A stretch of 32,140 bases of DNA from Firmicutes bacterium UBA1393. GTDB taxonomy: Bacteria; Bacillota; DTU025. The stretch is from contig DBQN01000002.1 in the NCBI GenBank assembly GCA_002305255.1, forward strand, positions 16,588-48,727, written 5' to 3'. The position numbers and the translations under genes are program-made. The notes beneath the pieces were generated by a model. It searched no databases, was not told the DNA's origin, and saw only the letters and a list, made by a program, of their open reading frames with translations. Positions within the stretch are counted from its first letter, which is position 1. Every line of letters begins with the position of its first letter. Shown piece after piece: positions 23,572-31,802 of this stretch.

Positions 23572-25360
23572 CGCTCTCACCTCCGCCCGAGACCAGGCCG
23601 TCAACTTCGCGCCTGATCTGCTCTACCAGATCCGTGATCGTGTCGACGCGCGACTCCTCAACGTATTTCATTCGGCCGATGCGCCCGCGCACCGGCAGGG
23701 CAAGCAGCCGCTCAAGGTCGGCGCCCTTGTCGACGCCCTGACGCAACGCCGCGTCGAACGCCAGGATCACCTCCAGCATCGCTGCCTGCTTCTTCAGAGA
23801 CGTGTAGGTGTCAGTCTCATGGAACGCGTTCTGGTGCAGGAAGTCTTCCCTGATAGACCGCGCCGTCTCCATTGTGACTCTATCGGGCACGCTCAGGGCA
23901 TCCATACCGACCAAACGCACGATCTCGTTGAGACTGGATTCCTCCTGCAAAATCCTCATGGCGTCAGCCCTCAGCCTGAGGAACTCGTCGCCCACCGTGC
24001 GGCGCAGGGTGTCGTCGATCCTGTCGAGGTAAAGCGAGTAGCTGGTAAGCCAGTTGATGGCCGGGAAGTGACGGCTGTAAGCCAGATTCGCATCGAGGGC
24101 CCAGAACACCTTGACGACGCGAAGGGTGGTCTGTGTGACCGGCTCTGAGAGGTCGCCGCCGGGAGGCGATACAGCTCCCACCACCGTCAGCGAGCCCTCG
24201 CGGTCGCCCGATCCAAGGCACTTCACTCGGCCGGCACGCTCGTAGAACTCCGACACACGCGAGCCCAGGTATGCGGGGTAGCCCTCTTCGCCGGGCATCT
24301 CCTCAAGGCGTCCGCTCATCTCGCGCAGCGCCTCCGCCCAACGCGACGTGGAGTCGGCCATCAGGGCAACGCTGTAGCCCATGTCGCGGAAGTACTCAGC
24401 GATGGTTATGCCGGTGTAAACCGACGACTCACGCGCAGCCACCGGCATGTCGGAGGTGTTGGCTATCAGCACCGTGCGCTTCATCAGCGGCTCGCCACTC
24501 TTGGGGTCGAGGATCTCGGGGAACTCCATGAGCACGTCGGTCATCTCATTGCCGCGCTCGCCACAACCCACATACACGATGATCTCGGCATCAGCCCACT
24601 TGGCCAGCTGGTGCTGGACCACGGTCTTGCCCGAGCCGAACGGGCCGGGAATGCACGCCGTGCCCCCCTTCGCCACCGGGAAGAACGTGTCGAGCACGCG
24701 CTGCCCGGTTATCAGGGGCTCCACTGGCGAGAGCTTGGCCTGAGTCGCGCGCCCACGCCTGACGGGCCACTTCTGCAGCATCGTGACGTCGTGGATCTTG
24801 CCGTCATCAGTCTTGATCTTGGCGACGGTGTCGATCACCCTGGCCTCGCCCTTGTGGACCCACTCCACTTTCCCACTGAGGCCCACGGGCACCATCACAC
24901 GGTGCTCCACGACCTTGGTCTCCTGCACCTTGCCGAGGATGTCGCCGGGAACCACTACCGTGCCCACCTTGGCCACAGGCTCGAAGTTCCACTTACGCTC
25001 TCTGTCTAGACCGGGAGCCTCGACTCCGCGCGGGAGCCTGTCACCATGGCCTGCCCGTATCACGTCGAGAGGGCGCTGGATACCGTCGTAGATCGACCCG
25101 ATGAGACCGGGGCCGAGTTCCACCGACAGCGCCTCTCCAGTGGTGTACACAGGCTCGCCGGGGCCTAACCCCACCGTTTCCTCGTATACCTGTATAGATG
25201 CGCGATCTCCCCGCATCTCGATGATCTCACCGATCAGTCGCTTGTCGGAGACGCGCACGACATCGTACATCTTGGCCCCGGCCATGCCTTCGGCGACGAC
25301 CAGAGGCCCTGACACTTTGACGATCGTTCCTGCTTTCGCCCCGGAGTTCATATCAGGCAT
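23564..25360 (-). CDS. ntpA: V-type ATPase catalytic subunit A
   Basis: ATG at 25360 follows GGGAAGG with about six bases and overlaps the ntpG end by eight. ATG at 25351 is an alternative. The 598-residue product has the A-type Walker A GPFGSGKTVVQHQ, the extra non-homologous region (about 110-200) that distinguishes V/A-type A subunits from F-type beta, and PAYLGSRVSEFYERAGR near the catalytic site. It hydrolyses or synthesises ATP in the A3B3 head. The upstream extension of the open frame is not coding. Confidence 0.97.
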   Translation of the reverse strand: MPDMNSGAKAGTIVKVSGPLVVAEGMAGAKMYDVVRVSDKRLIGEIIEMRGDRASIQVYEETVGLGPGEPVYTTGEALSVELGPGLIGSIYDGIQRPLDVIRAGHGDRLPRGVEAPGLDRERKWNFEPVAKVGTVVVPGDILGKVQETKVVEHRVMVPVGLSGKVEWVHKGEARVIDTVAKIKTDDGKIHDVTMLQKWPVRRGRATQAKLSPVEPLITGQRVLDTFFPVAKGGTACIPGPFGSGKTVVQHQLAKWADAEIIVYVGCGERGNEMTDVLMEFPEILDPKSGEPLMKRTVLIANTSDMPVAARESSVYTGITIAEYFRDMGYSVALMADSTSRWAEALREMSGRLEEMPGEEGYPAYLGSRVSEFYERAGRVKCLGSGDREGSLTVVGAVSPPGGDLSEPVTQTTLRVVKVFWALDANLAYSRHFPAINWLTSYSLYLDRIDDTLRRTVGDEFLRLRADAMRILQEESSLNEIVRLVGMDALSVPDRVTMETARSIREDFLHQNAFHETDTYTSLKKQAAMLEVILAFDAALRQGVDKGADLERLLALPVRGRIGRMKYVEESRVDTITDLVEQIRREVDGLVSGGGESVA

Positions 25361-25691
25361 TCCCTTCCTTCCCGAACAAGATGTCGGCGCCGAGCGCTTT
25401 CTCCACCGTTCGCCTAATCTTCTCCATGGCCGCACCCTTCTTGCCCGACGAATCAGGTATGGTCAGCACAACAGGCAGCGGCTTATGGCCGTATTCGGTA
25501 ATCGTGTCTATGATATCGCTGGCCACGCCCTCGGTGACGTATATGATGGCGTACTGGCCGCGCGCCGCAGCGCGCAAGGTCTCGCGTGCCTCGTGCGCAG
25601 TGGCAACCGCGAAAGTATCAACGCCGAGGGCCCTGAAGCCCATAATCGATCCTTCGTCGCCTATGACTGCGATCTTATGCATATGCGCCAC
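25353..25691 (-). CDS. ntpG: V-type ATPase subunit F (E. hirae NtpG)
   Basis: The 112-residue protein begins near KIAVIGDEGSIMGFRALGVDTF, the signature of the small Rossmann-like F subunit of the central stalk. GTG at 25691 has GGGAGAGG four bases upstream. ATG at 25682 would give the more usual MHKIAVIG start, so the start is uncertain by three codons. It overlaps the ntpC stop region by 17 bases. Databases often call it AtpF or subunit F, while E. hirae calls it NtpG. Confidence 0.93.
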   Translation of the reverse strand: MAHMHKIAVIGDEGSIMGFRALGVDTFAVATAHEARETLRAAARGQYAIIYVTEGVASDIIDTITEYGHKPLPVVLTIPDSSGKKGAAMEKIRRTVEKALGADILFGKEGNA

Positions 25692-26793
25692 TCAGCCTCT
25701 CCCGGATGACCTTCGTCGGCAGCTTGGCCATCTTCCCTAAGAAGATGCGCCTGAGCCTGTCGGCCTCGGCCTCCCTCGCCATCAAGTAGCCCAGAACCGG
25801 CTCATATCCCATGTCGAGCCTGCGCCAGCCTGCAGTGATGTCGGCGAGAGTCCGCGTGATACTGGTCTCCATGGCCCATGGAGAGCCGGTTGCCTTCCAC
25901 GACTGCACCCCGTCGTTGACCATTGCGGCGTAGGGCGTATTGCGGAACACGGCCCAGAACTCGTCGTCGCTCAGGGCATAAGCTTCGAGAAGCACAGCCT
26001 CCGGCACGGTGCCGCCGGCAAGCAGCGCATCGGCGGCAAAGGCAGCGTCCTTGCCCATGGCGCGCAACCTCAGACATGTGAGGGCGTTCGTCAGATCAAC
26101 CATGACTCGGACCCGCTCAAGCAGGGCCTCACGCCCTGGCTTCGATGCGATGTCGAAGAAGTAGCGAAACGACTCCTTGTCGATGACGAAGTCGATCTGC
26201 TGAGGGTCGCGCTCCCGTGCCTCGTACGCCTCAATGCCGAGCTCACCCGCCCTCACGACAGCCTTCGCGAGCCTCGCCTCCTCGGCCTCGCCCAGCCATG
26301 GTGACTGGGCGATGGGTTCAGGCCCTGGTCTGCCGGCCAGCATGCCCTCGACAGCTTGCTTCATGGCGTCGACATCCAACCAGCCCAGGGAGGACAGCGC
26401 GCGTTCAGCGCGGGCAAACCGGTCACCCTCGTCACCCGGCTCCGATGAGGCGGTGATGTGCCTGTCGCGAGCAGCTAGGGCCGCCTTGAGCAGTGCCTTC
26501 ATGTTGTGGAAGTCATGCCTCGCCCTGAACACACCTGTAAGGGCGGGATCAGGCGAGATCGACGCCACCAGCTCGTGCACCCTGAGAAGCTCAGCGTCGA
26601 TCAGGCGTTCGTAGGCGTTAGCCCGGGAATCGCGCTCGCCTCCGAACTCGGTCTCGCCGAGGATGCGCACCAGCTCGTCATGGCTCTCCGCGTCTATCAT
26701 GCGGTTGAACCTGGCCTGGTCCACCATGCGGTTCTCGAGCACCCGAATCCTTCCCACCGCGTACGCGAACCTGTCGTCAAAGCCCAAAGCCAC
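25675..26793 (-). CDS. ntpC: V-type ATPase subunit C/d
   Basis: The 372-residue, mostly helical protein starts FDDRFAYAVGRIRVLENRMVD, matching the N-terminus of subunit d/C. That subunit sits as a funnel on the membrane ring and links it to the central stalk. Its length is slightly above the typical 330-350. GTG at 26793 overlaps the ntpE stop by one base (TAGTG), with GGGAGG just upstream. Confidence 0.93.
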   Translation of the reverse strand: MALGFDDRFAYAVGRIRVLENRMVDQARFNRMIDAESHDELVRILGETEFGGERDSRANAYERLIDAELLRVHELVASISPDPALTGVFRARHDFHNMKALLKAALAARDRHITASSEPGDEGDRFARAERALSSLGWLDVDAMKQAVEGMLAGRPGPEPIAQSPWLGEAEEARLAKAVVRAGELGIEAYEARERDPQQIDFVIDKESFRYFFDIASKPGREALLERVRVMVDLTNALTCLRLRAMGKDAAFAADALLAGGTVPEAVLLEAYALSDDEFWAVFRNTPYAAMVNDGVQSWKATGSPWAMETSITRTLADITAGWRRLDMGYEPVLGYLMAREAEADRLRRIFLGKMAKLPTKVIRERLSGAYA

Positions 26794-27398
26794 TACCTCC
26801 CGCCGAACAACGCTTCAGCCACGAGCGGGGCGAGTTCGTCCTCACTCATGGCCACCAGTGCGTCGAGCGAGCAGTCCACTTCGAGAGTCTCCGTCTTCAG
26901 CAGGAAACCTCCCTTGATAGACTCATCATAGCCGGCCAGCCTGAATGACACTGTCCTTCCCTGCTTGCCGAGCTCAGCCGCGATAGCGCTCAGAAATGCG
27001 TCGGAGATCAGCGCCTTATCGCGCGTGGAGACCACCACGTCGACCTTGCCGGCCGGCGCAGCCTCCAGCATCATCTTGCGGATGATCTGAAGGTAGCGCT
27101 CCTTTCCGAGGGCACGGATGCCTTCGGGTATCTCCGATATCAGCGTGTCCACCATGTCTCCCCTGGCCTTGAGCGTCGCGTTCCTCTTGCTCAGCGAACG
27201 GCCGATCTCGGCGCGGCGTTCGTTCTCCGCCGCCGCCTGTTCCGCCCGCGCCACAGCCTCCTCAACGCTCTTCTCGCCGCGTGCGCGCGCCTCTTGTACG
27301 ACGCGTTCGCCTCGTGCCCTGGCTTCGGCGACGATCGCCGCTGCCCGATCGCGCGCTTCCTGGAGAATGACGGACTTCAGCCTGTCGAGGTTGTCCAT
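26793..27398 (-). CDS. ntpE: V-type ATPase subunit E (peripheral stalk)
   Basis: ATG at 27398 is chosen because GGGAG lies about eight bases upstream. The GTG at 27407 overlaps that site. The 201-residue product has a long N-terminal Ala/Glu/Arg-rich coiled coil (about 1-85), which pairs with the NtpF helix to form the outer stalk. A globular C-terminal domain (VDVVVSTRDKALI...GGFLLKTETLEVDCSLDAL) binds the head. Order and size fit the operon. Confidence 0.94.
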   Translation of the reverse strand: MDNLDRLKSVILQEARDRAAAIVAEARARGERVVQEARARGEKSVEEAVARAEQAAAENERRAEIGRSLSKRNATLKARGDMVDTLISEIPEGIRALGKERYLQIIRKMMLEAAPAGKVDVVVSTRDKALISDAFLSAIAAELGKQGRTVSFRLAGYDESIKGGFLLKTETLEVDCSLDALVAMSEDELAPLVAEALFGGR

Positions 27399-27417
27399 AT
27401 CAATCACTCCCGGCTCA

Positions 27418-27897
27418 TCAAACGCGAATCGAGAACACCAGCAACAAGCTCGCTAGGAGCGCCAGCACTGCATAGGTTTCGACCATGGCAGCAAGGATGA
27501 CTGCCTTGCCCATCTCCTCAGGGCGCTTGGCCACGACGCTGACGCCGGCAGCCGCCACCTGAGCCTGGTAGAGAGCAGAGATCCAGCACACGAACGCGAC
27601 GGGCAGCGAGGCGAGGATGAACAGGATGCCCTGATAGGTGGTGAGTGACGCAACGTTGCCACCCAGCACGCCCATTCTGACCATGATCATCAGGGCAGTA
27701 AGGAACCCGTAGATGCCCTGAGTGCCCGGGATGGCCTGCAACACGAGGATGGGACCGAACTTGTCGGGATCTTCCGTAATCACGCCCGCGCCCGCCCGGC
27801 CCACGAGGCCGACGCCCTTTGACGAGCCGAAACCGGCGGGAACGACCGCGATGCCCGCAGCCAGGAAACCTAGGATAGTTCCGAGAGTGACGTCCAT
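27418..27897 (-). CDS. ntpK: V-type ATPase rotor subunit K, predicted sodium-binding
   Basis: The 159-residue proteolipid has four membrane helices, a tandem of two c-type hairpins. The ion-binding Glu is in helix 4 (MVETYAVL, Glu 140). Against the E. hirae NtpK sodium site, I find IPGTQG (Thr 59, Gln 60), YQAQVAAAG (Gln 111) and Glu 140 all conserved, so sodium is the likely coupling ion. It begins three bases after the ntpI stop, with an AGGGG ribosome site. Confidence 0.96.
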   Translation of the reverse strand: MDVTLGTILGFLAAGIAVVPAGFGSSKGVGLVGRAGAGVITEDPDKFGPILVLQAIPGTQGIYGFLTALMIMVRMGVLGGNVASLTTYQGILFILASLPVAFVCWISALYQAQVAAAGVSVVAKRPEEMGKAVILAAMVETYAVLALLASLLLVFSIRV

Positions 27898-27900
27898 GAC

Positions 27901-29892
27901 CTATACCCCTTTCAGACTGTCGATATCAACATACTTGGCCAGAAAACCGAAGGGCACGAACCTGCGCCCGCCTGACTCGAAGAACTTGCCAAAGAACTCA
28001 ATGTACTGGAGTCGACTCGAGTGCACATATGCTCCAATGATGTTAATGACGATGTTGAACAGGTGAGCGAACGCAAGGCCCACAATGGCGATCACTGGCC
28101 CGATGATTGGCGTTCCGGCTGGCCTTAACATCAGGTCGTTAAGCACCGCCGCCAGCACCGTGCTGGTGAAACCCAGTCCGAACAGCCTCGCATAGGATAT
28201 CACGTCGCTCATGTAGCCTGTGAGACCGTAGAGCGACAGCACCCCTGAGCCCACGCGCATCAGTATGTTGCGGTGGTGACGCCCCTGCGTGGCCACGAGA
28301 CCGAGAGCCGACGCGATGGACACGTATTTGGCGACGTTCGCGATGGCCGGACCACTCGGGCCGAGCATCCCACCTCCGCCCATGAGCAGGAGGCCGACAA
28401 TGAGAGCCAGCCAGAAACCCTGATCCGTAATGGCCGCAGCAACGTTCCCGGTGCGGATGTTCTGGTATGCCTTGAGGCAGATGCCGAACAAGATGTGCAC
28501 CAGCCCGAGGGCGAACGCGAAGATCAAGAAGTTCGTCGGGTTCTCCATCGGGTCGAACAGAATCGCGGTGCGCATCCCGAACAACCTCATAGGCAGGTCG
28601 CCCAGCCAGCCGCCGAGCAGCGCCCCCATGACGATGGTAGACAACCCGGCCATGAACACTAGGTTCAGAAACTTGCTGTTCGGCTGGCGCGTCTTGCGCT
28701 TAAGCCACAGCGCTACGGCGGCTATGAAGATGCCATACACCGCGTCCGTCATGGCCAGACCGAAGAAGACCAAGAAGAACGGCGCCAGGTATGGCGACGG
28801 ATCTAGAGTGCCCGGCTGCGGCAGGCCCATGGTCTTCGTGACAACCTCAAAGGGCGCCGCCAGCGGCCCATTCGTTAGCTCGACCGGAGGCACTTCAGAG
28901 TCGAGAGGCGGCCTGTCCAGCACCACGAGGTCACCAGCCAGGGCCTCTACGCGCGAGCGGAACCGCTCCATATCGGCAGCCTGTATCCAGCCCTCGACCA
29001 CGAAGGTTCGCTTTGTCGCGCCAAACCGGCTTACTACCGCCTTCTTGGCGCGCTCGTTCACGAGGTAGTCATAGAGAACGTAGGCCTTTGACCTCAACTC
29101 AACCAGGGCATCTATCTCGGCCTCAACATCGCGAGCCCGCTGGTCGAGGTCGGCAATCTGCGCCTCAAAGCCGGCGATAAGCTCACTGGGCACGCCAACA
29201 TACTGGTCCAGCGACACTCGAGACAGGCCTGCAGCGGACAGTGCGGCGAGCCCCTGCTCGCCGGCTGTTGCAGGGTAAGCTACGAAGATGTGAGCACGTT
29301 CCCGGCCAACACTCACGACCTCCCAGGCGAGGCCGGGCATGTCCTCCGCCGCTACGGATAGAGCAGAAGCGTACGTACGAACGTCCGCGGTGACCAGCAT
29401 CGTCACCACGTACTTGCCGGACTTGACCTGTTCTATCGGCAACTGCAGACTGCTCCAGGGCCGGAGTTCCTCAATGGAAGTCGTAAGGCGGTTCCGCTTG
29501 TCGGCGATGTCGGCCAGTTCCTGCTCGATACGGCGAACCTGTTCGTGAATGCTCCTGGCTCTATCGAGAGGCTCAAGAGTTGCCGACTGCCACTCTGATT
29601 CGGTGAGGAACAAGCGGGAGCCGGTGAAGTTCTCAAGCATGCTCCTGTTGACATGTCGTTTCGCCGCCATGAAGTCGATGGAATAGGTGAGATCCGCGAT
29701 GGCTGAATCGAGCACTTCAATGTCTCTCTGCGCCTGTTCCGAGGGTTGATACTGCGACCGCTCATCCTCAGGCAGATCCTCACCATAGTGAGTGATGTGC
29801 AGCAGTCCTAGCTTGTGAATAGCCTCGACCACCTGTGCCAGCCGGCTCGAGTGGCCCAGAACGGTGACGCGCCTCATCTCAGATATCGCCAA
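27901..29892 (-). CDS. ntpI: V-type ATPase membrane subunit I/a
   Basis: The 663-residue stator subunit has a cytosolic N-terminal half with coiled-coil arms (about 50-130 and 230-290). Seven or more membrane helices follow from about residue 370, and ISYARLFGLG near residue 575 carries the conserved Arg that faces the rotor Glu. It forms the ion half-channels with NtpK. ATG at 29892 (MAISEMRRVTVLG) overlaps the ntpF end by 14 bases. ATG at 29877 is an alternative with no better ribosome site. Confidence 0.95.
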   Translation of the reverse strand: MAISEMRRVTVLGHSSRLAQVVEAIHKLGLLHITHYGEDLPEDERSQYQPSEQAQRDIEVLDSAIADLTYSIDFMAAKRHVNRSMLENFTGSRLFLTESEWQSATLEPLDRARSIHEQVRRIEQELADIADKRNRLTTSIEELRPWSSLQLPIEQVKSGKYVVTMLVTADVRTYASALSVAAEDMPGLAWEVVSVGRERAHIFVAYPATAGEQGLAALSAAGLSRVSLDQYVGVPSELIAGFEAQIADLDQRARDVEAEIDALVELRSKAYVLYDYLVNERAKKAVVSRFGATKRTFVVEGWIQAADMERFRSRVEALAGDLVVLDRPPLDSEVPPVELTNGPLAAPFEVVTKTMGLPQPGTLDPSPYLAPFFLVFFGLAMTDAVYGIFIAAVALWLKRKTRQPNSKFLNLVFMAGLSTIVMGALLGGWLGDLPMRLFGMRTAILFDPMENPTNFLIFAFALGLVHILFGICLKAYQNIRTGNVAAAITDQGFWLALIVGLLLMGGGGMLGPSGPAIANVAKYVSIASALGLVATQGRHHRNILMRVGSGVLSLYGLTGYMSDVISYARLFGLGFTSTVLAAVLNDLMLRPAGTPIIGPVIAIVGLAFAHLFNIVINIIGAYVHSSRLQYIEFFGKFFESGGRRFVPFGFLAKYVDIDSLKGV

Positions 29893-30208
29893 GACGCGTC
29901 AACACCTTCCGCACTGCGAGCTCTGCTGCCCGTTTCCAGTTGGCCTTAGCGGTATCGTTCACCTGCTTCACACTGACGGCGATCTCCTGCTCCATCGCCT
30001 TCGCCGCGGCGGCGATCCGCTCCTGTGATCGTTTCTCCACCCCGGCGGCACGTTCAGATGCCTGCTGTTGCGACTGGGCCAAGAGGGCACGGCTCTGGCT
30101 CTCGGCTTCGCTGACGATGGATCTGGCTTCGACGTTCGCCTGTCGGATTATCTCATCGGCTTCAGCCTCCACCGCCCTGATCTGGTCCATCGCGGTGATG
30201 CTCAATCC
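29879..30208 (-). CDS. ntpF: V-type ATPase peripheral stalk subunit G/H
   Basis: The open frame begins at 30292 but runs through the operon promoter, so the start must lie below about 30257. TTG at 30208 with GGGGGT at 30223-30218 gives a 109-residue, almost fully helical protein (DQIRAVEAEADEIIRQANVE...) rich in Ala, Glu, Gln and Arg. This is the typical size and composition of the stalk subunit that pairs with NtpE. It is the first gene of the operon, whose order matches ntpFIKECGABD of E. hirae. Confidence 0.85.
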   Translation of the reverse strand, partial: GLSITAMDQIRAVEAEADEIIRQANVEARSIVSEAESQSRALLAQSQQQASERAAGVEKRSQERIAAAAKAMEQEIAVSVKQVNDTAKANWKRAAELAVRKVLTRLGDI

Positions 30209-30263
30209 CAACACACCCCCATGTCGGCCATGCTCAACACAAGCCTGGGCATAGTCCACAGGG

Positions 30264-30292
30264 ATTATACTACGTGCCGGGATAGTGCGCAA
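30264..30292 (-). promoter_or_regulatory. Sigma-A promoter of the V-ATPase operon
   Basis: On the minus strand TTGCGC (30292-30287) and a perfect TATAAT (30269-30264) have a 17-bp spacer. The start is near 30257, leaving a leader of about 50 nt before ntpF. Confidence 0.75.
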
Positions 30293-30380
30293 TTGAACAA
30301 GCCCTGTTACAGACGGTCTGATAGTGGCTGTCGGTCGCGGGTGGTCGACCGCTCACCCCACGTAGCGCCGTACACACGAA

Positions 30381-30404
30381 GGGAGCCGACCGACACCGGC
30401 TCCC
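30381..30404 (-). terminator. Probable terminator of spo0A
   Basis: GGGAGCCG and CGGCTCCC form an 8-bp stem with an 8-nt loop, 37 bp past the spo0A stop. On the minus strand it is followed by TTCGTGTGT, a partial T-run. Confidence 0.5.
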
Positions 30405-30440
30405 AGATGCGCACAAGCGTGGAGAAATATATGCGAGAAT

Positions 30441-31283
30441 CTACTGTGCGTTCTCCAGCATCTCCAGACGGAGTTCTTCCGCGATCTTCGCGATGAAGAA
30501 GGAGTTGGTGGGTGGTCTGCCATTTCGGAGGTTCACAGCATAGCCGAAGATCTTTGATATGTAGTCAGGGTTCCCCTGCTTCCACGTCTTCTGTATCGTA
30601 TACCTTATCGCGGCTTCGACGATAAGGGGGGTAGTCTCATGCTTGTCGGCCACCTTAGGATAGAGCGACTTGGTGACCGCACCCAGAAGCCCGATGTCTT
30701 CCGTGACGAAGATGATGGCATCACGGATGTAACAGTAGCCCTTAAAATATGTAGGCACGCCCAGGTTGTAAAGGATCCTGGTGGCCTCAGTCTCGAGGTC
30801 GAATCCACTGCCCCTAGGGCGCCGCTCGCGATCCCGACTGCGATCGGACCTGATCTGCGCCACGGAGCTACGGTCAGACCGTTGCCTTGCCATTTGCGGC
30901 TCGGTGGCAACCACCTGACGTATCCGGTTCACGAGGTTCTCTCTGTCAAAGGGCTTGAGCAGGTAGTAGTCGGCACCTAGGCGCGCACATCTCTTGATCA
31001 TCTCTTCTTCCTCGAACGCAGACACAACAATCACCTTGGGTCGATAATCCGACTCGTCTTCCGCCAGCTTACTGAGGACGCCGAGGCCATCGAGGTACGG
31101 CATGATCATGTCGAGAAGTACTACATCGGGCTTATGTCGAGCTATCATATCAAGTGCCTGAATCCCGTCGTGGACTGAGCCGACTAGCTCCATGTCGTCT
31201 TCCTCGTTCAGCAGGGCCTCCATGACGTCGCACAGATCCTGGTTGTTCTCGACTATGAGAACCCTCGTTTTCTGCCCAGTCAA
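30441..31283 (-). CDS. spo0A: Sporulation master regulator Spo0A
   Basis: TTG at 31283 is chosen because GGGGGG(A)AG lies just upstream and the receiver domain then starts directly (KTRVLIVENNQD). The open frame continues 80 codons upstream, through the promoter, without coding character. The 280-residue product has a receiver domain (about 1-125) with phospho-acceptor Asp 58, Lys 110, and the acidic-pocket positions occupied by Glu 12 and Asn 13. A long Arg/Ser-rich linker (about 128-160) follows. The C-terminal Spo0A DNA-binding domain has GVPTYFKGYCYIRDAI, LYPKVADKHETT, VEAAIRYTIQ and GRPPTNSFFIAKIAEELRLE. It starts endospore formation when phosphorylated. Confidence 0.95.
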   Translation of the reverse strand: MTGQKTRVLIVENNQDLCDVMEALLNEEDDMELVGSVHDGIQALDMIARHKPDVVLLDMIMPYLDGLGVLSKLAEDESDYRPKVIVVSAFEEEEMIKRCARLGADYYLLKPFDRENLVNRIRQVVATEPQMARQRSDRSSVAQIRSDRSRDRERRPRGSGFDLETEATRILYNLGVPTYFKGYCYIRDAIIFVTEDIGLLGAVTKSLYPKVADKHETTPLIVEAAIRYTIQKTWKQGNPDYISKIFGYAVNLRNGRPPTNSFFIAKIAEELRLEMLENAQ

Positions 31284-31320
31284 GCTTCTTCCCCCCAAAT
31301 CACCGCAAGAATGTGCCCGT

Positions 31321-31327
31321 CGTCGAA
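31321..31327. promoter_or_regulatory. 0A-box-like site near the spo0A start
   Basis: CGTCGAA differs by one base from the 0A box TGTCGAA and lies just downstream of the predicted transcription start. As a single 7-mer it is weak evidence. Confidence 0.35.
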
Positions 31328-31340
31328 CTAAGCAGATGAA

Positions 31341-31369
31341 CAATTCTGCAATTCGAATGCAATTCCTCC
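31341..31369 (-). promoter_or_regulatory. Sigma-H-type promoter of spo0A
   Basis: On the minus strand GGAGGAATT (31369-31361) and GCAGAATTG (31349-31341) are separated by 11 bp. They match the sigma-H consensus RnAGGAwWW-N11-RnnGAATww at all but the last position. Transcription would start near 31334, leaving a leader of about 50 nt. The Bacillus spo0A gene is likewise induced from a sigma-H promoter. Confidence 0.75.
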
Positions 31370-31407
31370 CAACAGACTTGTATGAATACCGAGCTGGCTC
31401 ACCAGCA

Positions 31408-31437
31408 ATCGACATTACAAACACAGCAATTGTCGAA
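31408..31437. promoter_or_regulatory. Two 0A-box-like sites upstream of spo0A
   Basis: TGTCGAA at 31431-31437 (plus strand) is a perfect 0A box. ATCGACA at 31408-31414 is one mismatch away on the other strand. Both lie 40-70 bp upstream of the sigma-H -35, where Spo0A-P could autoregulate the promoter. Confidence 0.45.
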
Positions 31438-31673
31438 CGGCGTCGTACAGGCTGCGGTAGAAGGCACATGCGATCCGAGGAGTGCGTTTGCTGGCGTTGC
31501 GTCACGAGAAATCGCGCAGGCATGAACGAAGTGGATCAACGTGGATCAACGGGTGGACAGGGTGGTCGATGGCGGAGGCGCCATAGCTGCCTGCCGCTGA
31601 GTGCTGGAGACCTCGCTGCGTCCGGGCCGGACAACGACAGACTGGCGGGTCGCGAGAGTGAGGAAAATAGAAA

Positions 31674-31748
31674 TGGCGCGCCTAGCAGGAATTGAACCTG
31701 CGCACCCGGCTCCGGAGGCCGGTGCTCTATCCACTGAGCTATAGGCGC
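31674..31748 (-). tRNA. tRNA-Arg (anticodon CCG)
   Basis: On the minus strand the acceptor stem GCGCCTA pairs with TAGGCGC, followed by discriminator G and an encoded CCA. The D arm reads GCTCAGTGGATAGAGC. The anticodon arm CCGGC-CTCCGGA-GCCGG gives anticodon CCG (codon CGG). The T arm GCAGG-TTCAATT-CCTGC is intact. The total is 75 nt including CCA, and a T-rich stretch (TTTCTATTTTCC) follows. Confidence 0.97.
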
Positions 31749-31773
31749 ACTACATTCACCATATTGCTTTCGT

Positions 31774-31802
31774 ATTATACCCCTACCATTGCCCGTGGGC
31801 AA
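31774..31802 (-). promoter_or_regulatory. Sigma-A promoter of tRNA-Arg
   Basis: TTGCCC (31802-31797) and a perfect TATAAT (31779-31774) with a 17-bp spacer on the minus strand put the start about 20 nt before the mature tRNA 5' end. Confidence 0.75.

Noticed and set aside
22480..23616. 378-codon plus-strand frame inside ntpB
   Set aside because: It is antisense to a fully conserved V-ATPase gene and reflects high GC content.
31284..31523. N-terminal extension of spo0A by 80 residues
   Set aside because: It would run through the sigma-H promoter and lacks any domain; the TTG at 31283 has a proper ribosome site.
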